Notes under the pieces: model-generated
The model's database searches: none
The model's input: only the letters and a program-made list of their open reading frames with translations
What the model was told of the DNA's origin: nothing
Made by a program: the position numbers and the translations under genes
Source: Pocillopora verrucosa
Taxonomy: Eukaryota; Cnidaria; Anthozoa; Scleractinia; Pocilloporidae
NCBI RefSeq assembly: GCF_036669915.1
Contig: NC_089312.1
Location: 21,551,904 to 21,615,903, forward strand
Length of the DNA: 64,000 nucleotides
Direction of reading: 5' to 3'
Part shown: one piece after another, positions 12,084 to 24,000 of the stretch
Position numbering within the stretch: the first letter of the stretch is position 1
How the letters are laid out: every line of letters starts with the position of its first letter

Positions 12084-12961
12084 TTTAGCAGAAAGAAATT
12101 GTTAACATGCCAAAGAAAATTTGCAGCGAGGGTTGCGTTAAATAAAGTAAAAAAGGATTTTGGGTAAGAAACTACTAAATCTGAAAACTCAGCAGACTTT
12201 ATCCACAACTCTTGTAGGGATGTAGTATGCTTTTATTACTTTTATTAGTTGTGTGTGCATGAATTATGAATGTTGAACCCATTGCAGTGACAGTATTCTA
12301 TTTGCACATTGTCTTTTGATGCGGTTTTCAGAACTTTTTTTGCAGTCTCCTTTGTGATGTTTCATGAATACTTTTGTTAAAACAGATCAAAGATTTCAGT
12401 TTGCCGCCCAATTAAGTACCCCCTTGATGAATTAGCATAGAACAAACGTTAAATCAGTCGCGCCAAGATGATTTCAGAACGAAAAAGAAAAGAACATTTA
12501 TGGCAAAAAGGGTAGAATTGTACGGGAAATGGTTTCGAAATTTCCGACTTCGGCTTTTCCCTCTATCGACTAAATTGTCAGTTAAAACGTCTTACGTGAG
12601 CTTGTGATAGTTGAGAGGTATTGTCTACCACGCCTAACAAGAATTGAACTCATACTCGCTTCGACTGATCATTCCGCATTAACATCTTAAAATATATCGA
12701 CGTTCAAATCCTTGAAATTCCAAAATAGTTTACCACACGAACCTCAAAATCTTAGAAACCCCGACCAACAATTCATCGATAGATTGTGAGAGGTGTTAAC
12801 ATAAAGATTACCAGATGCAACTCCTGTTGCATCAAAAATCGCGTCATTTTTTTTCTGTACTTAACAGGATCACCTTCTTGAAAATATTAACACAGTTCTG
12901 TTACCGAGTTTTAGAATTTCAGCCATCCCTAAATTCATCAAACTTATCAAGCAAGGCTTAC

Positions 12962-13975
12962 CTTGGCAGGTTGGTCGTCTCGATAGCGTTGATGTTCAGT
13001 TTTGGCGTAGCCTGAATTACTGCGCAGTGATTTCAATCAAGAGACTATTTTTGTACTGTATGGTAATTACCTCACACAGATCATGCTTAAACCTCCATAC
13101 ACAATAGAGCGTTCGAGCTATTAATAGGGAAAAGATCAATAGTTGTGACCTTATCACTCTCCTGATAACAGCATCCTTCATTCTTTATCCGAGTTAGGAA
13201 TTGTAGCGATCAATAGATTCGTGAACTTATCAAGCAATGTGCAGCTTTCTTTTTTATGGAAATGAATGTTGCATGCAGGCATGACTATAATTAATTTTCT
13301 AAAAGAGAACAACTGAAAGTCCCTCGTCTCCCGTCGATTGATCTCTAGTTCTTTTGATAACAGGGAAAAAAAGCAGCAATCGTAAAGTCTTTGATGGGCA
13401 ATGACACGGAACTTGGCATATTCTCTGGACATTTCTACATCTTACATCCGCCCTTTTGTAAACAACGGAAGCCAAAAACTTATTCATTGACAGGGGAATT
13501 GATGTGAACGGTCTAAGAGCGGCCTGACAAACGTGCAGGAGTGAGAAAAAGGGAGGAGTTAGTTGCTCACGCGCCCCTCTTTTTGCATTATCCGACCTTT
13601 GCATTTGTTATGAAAATTAATTTCAGTTGTTTGTTCGCAACAAGTAAATAAGTGAAAGACAATTCGTGAACGATGTATCGCAGTACAAAATGCTGCAACA
13701 GTTCAAAGATTGCAATATACTGCTAAAGAAATGTTTAGATAGATTTCCACTGCCATGCATCAAGCAAAATAAATGGGGTTGCAGCGTTGCTTAGTATTTC
13801 ATGCGGTATTCCGGTAAAGAAATCCCACATTGCGGTATGAAAATGATCTCAAATCCTGTGACGTGCTTTACTTCAGGTTTTGCGTCGCCCTTGACTTCTT
13901 GTCTTTCTCAGAGTGCCTTTCTGCAATTAACAACCGCTGAGCCTTGACAACCTTGTTTAACCCACCTCTACTCAT
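12962..13975 (-). CDS. Candidate gene in tandem array, set 2 (B exon deleted)
   Basis: Start exon 13975-13872 and micro-exon A 13011-12962 are kept. Micro-exon B was removed by the deletion near 13238, so the phase chain is broken and this copy is probably non-functional even if the family is real. The start exon differs from set 1 by three synonymous and three replacement changes, with no frame-breaking indel. The only change in micro-exon A against set 1 (TAC to TAT) is silent in the proposed frame. Confidence 0.25.
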
Positions 13976-14504
13976 TTAAGCAGAAAGAAATTGTTAACAT
14001 GCCAAAGAAAAATGGAGCGAGGGTTGCGTTAAATAAAGTAAAAAAGGATTCTGGACAAGAAACTAATAAATCTGAATAATTAGCAGACTTTATCCACAAC
14101 TCTTGCAGGGATGTAGTATGCTTTTATTGCTCTTATTAGTTGTGTGTGCATGAATTATGATGTTGAACCCATTGCAGTGATAGTATTCTATTTGCACATT
14201 GTCTTTTGATGCGGTTTTCAGAACTTTTTTTGCAGTCTCCTTTGTGATGTTTCCTGAATACTTTTGTTAACACAGATCAAAGATTTCGGTTTGCCGCCCA
14301 ATTAAGTACCCCCTTGATGAATTAGCATAGAACAAACGTTAAATCAGTCGCGCCAAGATGATTTCAGAACGAAAAAGAAAAGAACATTTATGGCAATAAG
14401 GATAGAATTGTACGGGAAATGGTTTCGAAATTTCCGACTTCGGCTTGTTCCTCTATCGAATTTCAGCCATCCCTAAATTCATCAACTTATCAAGCAAGGC
14501 TTAC

Positions 14505-15676
14505 CTTGGCAGGTTGGTCGTCTCGGTAGCGTTGATGTTCAGTTTTGGCGTAGCCTGAATTACTGCGCAGTGATTTCAATCAAGAGACTATTTTTGTACT
14601 GCATGGTAATTACCTCACACAGATCATGCTTAAACCTCCATACACAATTGAGCGTTCGAGCTATTAATAGGGAAAAGATCAATAGTTGTGACCTTATCAC
14701 TCTCCTGATAACAGCATCTTTCATTCTTTAACCGAGTTAGGAATTGTAGCGATCAATAGATTCGTGAACTTATCAAGCAATGCTTACTTTGACAGTTGGT
14801 TTGCCTCTGTAGCACTATTCTTCGGGTTTGGCGCTGCCTAAGTTAATGTGCAGTGATTTGAATTTTATAAAACCTATTCGTGCGGTAAACTAATTACCTT
14901 CTACTATTGCGCAAAGACCTAACTAAGTTTTTTTTGGTTTCTTTTTTATGGAAATGAATGTCGCATGCAGGCATGACTATAATTAATTTTCTAAAAGAGA
15001 ACAACTGAAAGTCCCTCGTCTCCCGTCGATTGATCTCTAGTTCTTTTGATAATAGGGAAAAAAAGCGGCAATCGTAAAGTCTTTGATGGGCAATGACACG
15101 GAACTTGGCATATTCTCTGGACATTTCTACATCTTACATCCGCCCTTTTGTAAACAACGGAAGCCAAAAACTTATTCATCTGCAGGAGAATTAATGTGAA
15201 CGGTCTGAGAGCGGCCTGACAAACATGCAGGAGTGAGAAAAAGGGAGGAGTTAGTTGCTCACGCGCCCCTCTTTTTGCATTATCCGACCTTTGCATTTGT
15301 TATGCAATTAATTTCAGTTGTTTGTTCGCAACAAGTAAATAAGTGAAAGTCAATTCGTGAACGATGTATTTCAGTACAAAATGCTGCAACAGTTCAAATT
15401 TAAGAAAAGATTGCAATATACTGCTAAAGAAATGTTTAGATAGATTTCCACTGCCATGCATCAAGCAAAATAAATGGGGCCGCAGTGTTGCTCAGTATTT
15501 CATGCGGTATTCCGGTAAAGAAATCCCACATTGCGGTATGGAAATGATCTCAAATCCTGTGACGTGCTTTACTTCAGGTTTTGCGTCGCCCTTGACTTCG
15601 TGTCTTCCTCAGAGTGCCTTTCTGCAATTAGTAACTGCTGAGCCTTGACAACCTTGTTTAACCCACCTCTGCTCAT
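14505..15676 (-). CDS. Candidate gene in tandem array, set 3
   Basis: Start exon 15676-15573 (identical by eye to set 1), micro-exon B 14837-14788 and micro-exon A 14554-14505. The single difference in B against set 1 (AGA to AGG) is silent in the proposed frame. Splice sites are intact. Product unknown. Confidence 0.33.
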
Positions 15677-16645
15677 TTTAGCAGAAAGAAATTGTTAACA
15701 TGCCAAAGAAAATTTGCAGCGAGGGTTGCGTAAATAAAGTAAAAAAGGATTTTGGGTAAGAAACTACTAAATCTGAAAACTCAGCAGACTTTATCCACAA
15801 CTCTTGTAGGGATGTAGTATGCTTTTATTACTTTTATTAGTTGTGTGTGCATGAATTATGAATGTTGAACCCATTGCAGTGACAGGTTTCTATCTACAAA
15901 TTGCCTTTTGATGCGGTTTTCAGAATTTTTTTTGCAGTCTCCTTCGTGATGTTTCATGAATACTTTTGTTAAAACGGATCAAAGATTTCAGATTGCCGTC
16001 CAATTAAGTACCCCCTTGATGAATTAGCATAAAACAAACGTTAAATCAGTCGCGCCAAGATGATTTCAGAACGAAAAAGAAAAGAACATTTATGGCAAAA
16101 AGGGTAGAATTGTACGGGAAATGGTTTCGAAATTTCCGACTTCGGATTTTCCCTCTATCGACTGTATTGTCAGTTAAAACGTCTTACGTGAGCTTGTGAT
16201 AGTTGAGAGGTATTGACTACCACGCCTAATAAGAATTTACTCATGCTCGCTTCGACTGATCATTCCGCGTTAACATCTTGAAACATATCGACGTTCAAAT
16301 CCTTGAAATTTCAAAATAGTTTGTCACATGAACCTGAAAATGTCAGAATCCCCGACCAACGATTCATCGACAGAGTGTGAGAGGTATTAACGAAAAGATC
16401 ACCAGATGCTACCTATTGCATGAAAAAGCGCGTGATTTTTTTTCTGTACTTGCCAGGATCACCTTCTTGAAAACACTAACACAGTTCTGTTACCGAGTTT
16501 GAAATTGCAGCCATCCCTAGATTCATGAACTTATCAGGTAAGGCTTACCTTGGCAGGTTGGTCGTCTCGATAGCGTTGTTATCCAGTTTTGGCGTAGCCT
16601 GAATTATTGCGCAGTGATTTGAATGAAGAGACTCTTTTGTACTGC

Positions 16646-18053
16646 TGCTTAGCCTATAAAAGGGTTAACCCTTTACCCCCCACGAGTGACAAAGAGAGAA
16701 TTTCTCCTCACAATATCAATACAATATTAAGCATAGAAGTGATGAGAATAAATTAAAACATCAATTAGGGGATTATTAGAAGATCCAATGCCAAATTCTC
16801 CAAATTGACATCATAAGAATTGAATGTCAGACAATATAGAGAATTACTCATGAGATCTCGGGAGTTAAAGGTTTAACCTCTCCAAACAAGCTGATAACAT
16901 ATAGATATACACGCATTGATGATCACATTCATCATTTAATCTTTCTAACACTTTTGAAAACATTTGCTTAGCCTTGAAATCATCTCGCCATGTCATCCTC
17001 TGGCAGTCTTTCATTTGAAATTTTTTTGCTAGATGGTTAGGAGAAAAAAAGCTTTATTGTGGGAAAAAATTGTCGTGCAATCCACGAAAATTGCTGAATC
17101 GTTTCTGTTGACGGCATTTTATTTATGTGCAAATAAAGCAAAAGCTTTTCTTTCCCTAAAGAATCTGTGGGTCTTTGCATTGTAAGTTGAATCTCCAGGG
17201 ACTGACTGAACACTTTTCACTGACTGAGTACATTTTTACATAGGTTTACGACAAATCTGTTTAAAGAGAATATTAATTCGCCTGAAAACACGCTCGGAAG
17301 GCTATAAAATCTAAGAACTTTCAAATTACAGGTTAGCTAAGCAAATTTCATTATTAATATGTTAGTACAGTTTTCTTAAAACTTTAAAACTGAAGCATTC
17401 GTTTCTAACTTTCGTATGGGCGATATTGAGTAGCTACCACCACAGTCGTCAGACAGAATGAGATGTAAATATTCTTTGACAACCTAACCACGCCATGGGT
17501 AAAAGTGAGCTAATAGTGCCTAGTTTCATTAAAGACCAATCCAAAAATTGGATGCCAATCTCTAGTTGGTCCGGCATTTACTACTAAGTAAAGATTTTCC
17601 CCTAAAATCAACTCCATCAGCCAAGTACGACTAATCAAGCGACGAAAGCAATGTTTTGCTCAATCAGATTTTTTCTCTAAGCCACTGTTTTTTTACATCA
17701 TTGAAGTTAAGGTCGGGGAAAAAGAAGAACAAAACGAAAAGGTTGAACGAATCTTCTGACACTGCTTGGAAGCGTCAACGTAGATGTATAAAACATCGGT
17801 CGTCAACTTGGAAAATCAGTCACTCGGGTTATGAAAATTGTTTAATATTGCATGTTAATTAACATTATGACTGTAGTGCTTAAGCAACACCCTTTAGGGT
17901 ATTGGAAACTTGGAGGGATTTAGTTGCCTTTCGATTTAATTTCTTAACTGTTCCGTTTTGCAGTCTTCACTTCACTGTGCTTTTGCGCGCTCCAAACTCT
18001 GAATAGTAGGGATTTGTGTACAGTACACTGATCTATCAAGTGAGGAATACGCA
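16646..18053. other. Intergenic region with one dispersed repeat
   Basis: Contains a 'ttaaccctttaa' repeat copy (16666-16880, starting ttaaccctttaccccccacg and ending gggagttaaaggtttaacc). The rest, up to the TRP-SPRY start codon, has no convincing exon. It must include the TRP-SPRY promoter, which I could not pinpoint. Confidence 0.5.
16666..16880 (+). repeat. Dispersed 'ttaaccctttaa' repeat, copy 3
   Basis: Best-preserved copy in the window, lying just outside the tandem array. Compare gatgagaataaattaaaaca here with gatgagaataaagaaaatat in copy 2. Confidence 0.65.
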
Positions 18054-21000
18054 ATGGAGGAATACACTACTTGGTTAGAATTGCAGGCGGTATCTAACGA
18101 AGAAGTAAACGACAGGAAAGGTTAGTATGTAAAATGAAGGACGTTTAGGCCCAGAACGAAGCAGTAGTTCTAATGAGGCACATGACATTAATACTTCGTT
18201 CTGTTCGGGACTTTTATAGTCTAAACGTACCTCTTACGTCCCATTTGGTGACCTGTAGTCAAAACAATGTTTTATCTATTGCATGCTTTTAAAGGGTTCA
18301 GGAGAATTAAAGAGCGAAATATTTATCTGTATAATTCCAAGTTTTCAGGTCAATTGTAAAATCGTATTTACCTTGAATATATATGTACAATAGACCTGTG
18401 GTCTGAGTTTTCGAAGTATTCTCACACATTTATGACGTTCTTTTTATTTGACTTTTAACGCCAGCCTTTGAAGATAGCTTGAGAAAGACAATAAAGGATG
18501 GAGATTTTGATGAGATCAGTGACAAACTTACTCCGAGAGCTTTGACAAAATGTAACACGAACGCTCTGCTGATGGCTATGGAGGTAAAATGTATTATATT
18601 TACATTGTGTGAATGCTATAGACAGCAATATCAGAGAACATCCTGCAATAATTGGCACCGAATATTGCAATGAGACCATAAAAGGACCGACCTGTTCTAT
18701 CGATAACGTTCTGATTTTCTTGATTCAACACTGAGGCAAGCCAATATTTCTTGACGAAAGTTTCGTATGATTTTTCAGAAAGTTCATTAAAAATACCCTC
18801 TGTCAAATTCATTAACTTTATGCAATTATGCCATAAACAGCATTTTCTATCAATTTGCCGGCGTGATAACCCACGCAAGATGTTTGGAGAACACGAAAAA
18901 AATTTGTAAATCACGAGCCTTTTCAAATGTTTCAATTTTCTATGAAATTACCGGTGCAATAAATGATAATTTTTTGACCCAACAGGGCTCTCGTAACATG
19001 TCAGTTATTTCATAAAGAAGAAAAAGCGGGGCGCCTTTCATGTTTTACTATCGTTCTCGTGAAGAACATTAGGGCAAGGTATCGCATGCCATTTACTGCT
19101 ATTTCTAATGAATTTTATGTTCACGATGTTGTTTTGTAAATCTATTTTGAGGTGACTTTTAAACTACGACGATTAGCTGACAAAAAGGGACCGGACGAGG
19201 AGGATTTCAACAAGCTAGCCGCTTCTTTGGATGAATTTATTTCCCACCTCTTTGATCCATTAAAATCAGGTGGACGATTACGTGATGTTTTCTTATCAGA
19301 TTCCATTGACAACGTCATGGACGCTGCGATAGAGTTTAAACAAAAGAATGTAAGTGGAAATTACTTTTGTTTCTGGCCCTTATTTGAAAACTGGCGAGCC
19401 TCATTAACAAGCCTGTTGGCAGAACTTTCCTTTACGGCAGTTCTACTGTAGGTTAGAGCCATATCAGGTTGTTTTACTATTGAGACTATCACTCTGTCCC
19501 TTTTTTTCTCAATTAGGGGGTGTAAACAAACCAGAATCTCCCAGGCCTTCTTCCTTCCAGCCATTCTCTTGACCAAGGCCGCCGTCTTATGTAAAATTTT
19601 TGTCGTATAAAGAACTGGATTGATGTTATTGCAATTGGCCTTGCCTCCTTATTACTATATATGACAGGGGTAATCTATAAATTTTTAGCAGCTGTCAAAT
19701 GGACAAAATTGAGTTTTGTTTGTTTGGGGCAGAGCAGATTGGTCATGATTAATTTGGTTTCACAGGAGTTTAAAACTCTGTGGCAACTTTCTTTTCAAGT
19801 TCTTTGCACACCCAGTAATCAACAGCCAAATGACAAAGAAGTGGCATGGTGAACTTGGCTGGATGCGGAAATGTTCTTGGTTGAGTACTGAACGCTGGAT
19901 ATGGGTGTTCCTGAACGTCTGGTGTGTGTTTGATGTTTTTCTTTTCCCCATAATCTTCATTGTTTTTGGGGGATATCATTTAGCGAGGAAGAAGATGAGG
20001 AACAGAAAAGGTAATCTTGGATATGAAGAGACTTTAAGTTCTTCATCCCACTTTCTATGGTGAAATCTTGAAATTGTGCCATAAGGAAAGATACAATGCA
20101 AAGCTTCGTTGGCGCAATGCAAGCATTTTTCCTAAGGATGTTTTACATTCCTTTTTAAAGGATTACTAAACTCCAGAAATTTAGCTTATAGAATGATGAT
20201 CTGCACCATGAAAAAGTTCAGCAAAGTTTTGTTTGTCGAAGTTGAGAAAGTTTTAACAACATTTCTTTGCTACGTTGAAGAAAAACTTTGTTGTGGATCT
20301 ATTCTTAAAACCAAAAGGTAATGCAGATATTATATAATTTTTTTCTCGTATCACTAACGAATTAAAATTTTTTTTCTTGGTTTCTTCTGACAAGGAATAT
20401 TTCGCAACAAGGAAGACATATACGGTGAGTAAAACTATCGGCAGAAAATGCCTAATGCCTTCAGACTTCGATGGTTAATTTTACTTTTTCTCCGATTATT
20501 ATTTTTTGGCAGGAAGTTATCTCAAGTACTTCACCATCCCGTATTTCATCTTTGTTCGTGACACTTTCAGTTTCCTGGTCCACCTAGGACTACACTTCGC
20601 TACTTGTCTTGCGCCTTCGAGCATTTCAATCAGTAGACTAGAGTGGGCTGTCTGTGTGTTCTACATGGGTCGAATAGTAACTGAAATCAAACAGATAAGC
20701 GACACAAAGGTACTGCAAAGTGAAGAGTCAGACAAGCCGGGTATCAAGGAACCAATGACTTGTGGTAGTGTTGAAATTTTAACTGAGCTGAAAGAGACCA
20801 GTAATCGGAAATCAAAATCAACGTCGTTGGCGATGAGATTTAGTAAATACCTGAAGTAAGTATGTAAAGAACAATTATTGAATAAAACTACTTTTACGTC
20901 CTAAGATTTTCAGGGTTTAGCAAACCAAGAGATTATAAACAGTTTATAATCTCTTGAGCAATCCCACTTAAATAGTTAATAATTTATTTAAACATCTGTT

Positions 21001-24000
21001 TGACGGAAAGGTTATGAAATTACGCGTACTCCAGAAAGTAAGTTGCAGGTTACTGATGTAAGGGAGATTTGCGATAGCAAAAGAAGTCCGGTTATATCTT
21101 TGAAAGATCGGTTATATCCCGGAAAGACCGGTTATATCCCGGAAAGACCGGTTATATATTTGTGCAAGAGATCTTTGATCTTTTATATTATCACCATAAA
21201 TATTCCCTGGACACGTTAAGTCCGAGTATCCTAATCCCACCTACAAGTCGTGGCCCCAGAAACCTTGTGTTTCTGGTATCTCTAACCTCTTATCCCCCCT
21301 GGCGTCCCCTGTAAGACTTCCCCCTCCAATCTCTGGTTGTCAAGAGAGGAGGACGATAACTTTACAGAAAAAAGAGGGGTGTTAAATTCCGGTTATGAGG
21401 AATAGTAGTACAATCTCCTGCTACGTCATCTAAGATTATGAAGCAGTTATTGAAAACGGGCCCTAATCGATAACAACTGAGAAAAAATGAGTGATATTTA
21501 GAATGAGACAGAGCCTGATATACGGTAAAGAATCTCTTTAATTATGTGACTTTGCATATTTTTTGTCCTTCAGTGATCGTTGGAACGTCCTGGATTTAAC
21601 CACAATCATTGTATACCTCACCATTTTTGTCTTGAGAATGCTGACATGGGCGGTATCAGACTCTGTGGTTAATAACAGAGCCCTTGTTATAACTGGTTAT
21701 CTTTACGGCCTCAACACCATGTTCCTTACTTTCCGAGCCTTTGGTCTCGTGATGGAAATTACCAGAGGAGTGGGTGCCATTCAAATCGCGTTGTTTTTCA
21801 TTCTTAAAGACGTGGCGATCATATTTTGGCAGTTTATCGCTGCGATTTTAGCATTTTCTATCGCTATAACCAAAGTATACGTTGCAGAAAAATCCTACCT
21901 CGTTAAGGAAGACCAAGACAAAAATGCGTAAGTGAGAGATAACGGAGTCAATCATTTAAACTTCCCCAGCGCAGAAAAAGGTTTATTAGATGATTAATTG
22001 TTTTCACTGAAAATGACATGATAACCTTAATGTATGAGACAATATCTAGCCCGGGTAACTAATTTCGGACTCTAAACAATAATCCGAATTAACCTGCCAT
22101 TATTTTTTGAAAAAATCGCTTGAAAAAAAAGCACAAAAAAAAAACCTCAGAGAAGAATCTCAAGCCAATGCAAGTTATCAAATCATTGTTATTGACTGGT
22201 ACAAAATAAAGTTGTTTTCCTAATTATTGGAGTACATTAGAAGCAAATCAATCCTAATAATAGCCTCTTTGTATCTTTTGCCATATAGAGCTTGCAGTGC
22301 AGCTGTTCTTTCCTGGTATGTTTTGTTTGGGTAACTTGATTTGCAACTCTTTTACGATGGGTGTGTTAATCGTATGTATGCTCAATCGAACCACACCGGT
22401 GCTTACATGTGGACTGTGCACTACAGTTTTATATCTATAGATTACAAAGTGAATCTTAACATTTAAAATATCTGATTGTTGTAGTTGGTGGACTGTAGCA
22501 AAGCATCTATGTTGGTCCTTGTTGGGAATTGTAGAGCTTGATCCACTGGACTCGTCAGACGAATTATCAGTGACTGTGGTTCGCTTTTTGTATGGAGGTT
22601 TTATGATCATGGGAGCTGTTCTCCTTATGAATATGATGATAGCACTTCTATCAAACACATATCAACGAGTTGAGGTAATAATCTCTTTTTATTTTGGAAT
22701 GATTTACCTGATCGTGTGTTTCACGCGTATTGCTTTGCATCCCCAGACGCTTCGCTATCTTTGCTCGACATTTCGGTGTATTTCTTGAGAGATGGTTTTA
22801 GTTCCTTGATTTCTGGTTCTTTCTTGAAATTCTCTTTGGAGTCGTGCCATAAATGGAAGCTTTGAAAAAATTGGCTGAGAGGGAACAAGTGTCTCAGGCT
22901 AAACTGAATATCGGTGGTTTGAGAAATTTACTATATAGCGTTCTATTACAAATGCTGCAAACTGATTGGCTACGCTACTCGCTATCTAATTCGTGATAGA
23001 CAGCGAGTAAAGTAACTCGCCTTACCGTACGAATGTAAGCAAAATAAAATAAAATTGATGGCCTGCTTGCTTTTTAGTTTTGAACGAATGGTAGATTTGT
23101 ACGAAACCAATGATATTATTTGTTCTTGATTTCCATGATTCTAGATTCGCCTTCATTAACTATCACGCCAAATAAATCTCGAACTCATAATCTATTTACA
23201 AGGTAGATCAGCGAGTTGAATAAAGAGGAAGATAGACTTCACTTCGACTTACATTCTTCTTTCATTTTAAAGGATAATTCCTTAAAAGAATGGTCATTCC
23301 GTAAAGCCATGAGAATTCAGACGTACAGCTCATATGATCCCATTCCTGTTCCTTTTAACCTTGTCTCAAGTCTGCTGTTGGGTTTGCGTTCCTCTTTCCA
23401 ATGTTTCTGCTTCTGCCTCAGGTGGAGGCGAGAAAGACAACAAGAGATCGACATAAAGGATGGAAATGTAAATGATTTGTAAAGTGAAGTCAATCTTAGT
23501 TGTAATGAAGCAGTAATAGCACATAATTTCCAATGAATACAAAACTCTTCCAGATCATCTTTTCCTTTTTTCTTTTTTCTGGGAAGAGGAAAAAAAACAA
23601 ATAAACAAATCGATATAAAAAGAAACAAAACAAAACAGAAAAAAATAGAATTATTATCCTTTTTTAAGAGGACATAATGTCGGAATATCGCTAAATTTAC
23701 TCTCGAGGATAGTATAGGATATCATAATGTTAGTTAAAGGAAACAACTTGACTTCAGATCAACAAGAAAACTATTACGCTCATAATATCAAACAAGCATT
23801 CGCAGTGCACGACGTTTTAAAGAAAATATTCTTACCTATTTTATATTGTTTATTTCAAACTTTTCAAAGCGCAACCTTGTGAAGCGACCAAGATCAATCC
23901 GAATATCACAAATGGAAGAGAAGATGCTAAAACTTAAGGTAAAGCTTTCATACTTTCATACGAGGCACACGAACCAAACTTCTCAGTGACATAGGATCAC

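Larger units (their letters stand above)
9650..16645. repeat. Long tandem array, four units of about 1.4-2.0 kb
   Basis: Landmarks such as gacctttgcatttgttatg recur at about 9687, 11693, 13597 and 15290. Unit starts are near 9650, 11658, 13559 and 15255, and the last unit breaks off near 16645 within gagactcttttgtactg. Unit lengths differ because of deletions: about 100 bp lost near 13238 and about 350 bp lost near 14459. Each full unit also contains an older internal duplication of about 280 bp (compare 10860-10990 with 11140-11260). Each unit carries the same minus-strand candidate exons, described separately. Unit 1 has a diverged start exon (10012-9912, donor GC). The last unit leaves an orphan micro-exon (16598-16549) with a stop in the proposed frame. 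Long near-identical open frames at 11340-11702, 13299-13604 and 14991-15296 are repeat copies of one another. Confidence 0.9.

Noticed and set aside
19152..19445. ORF continuing past the TRP exon 3 donor
   Set aside because: The GTAAGT after AAT at 19349 gives a correct phase-0 join to FFAHP at 19800; the remainder is intron.
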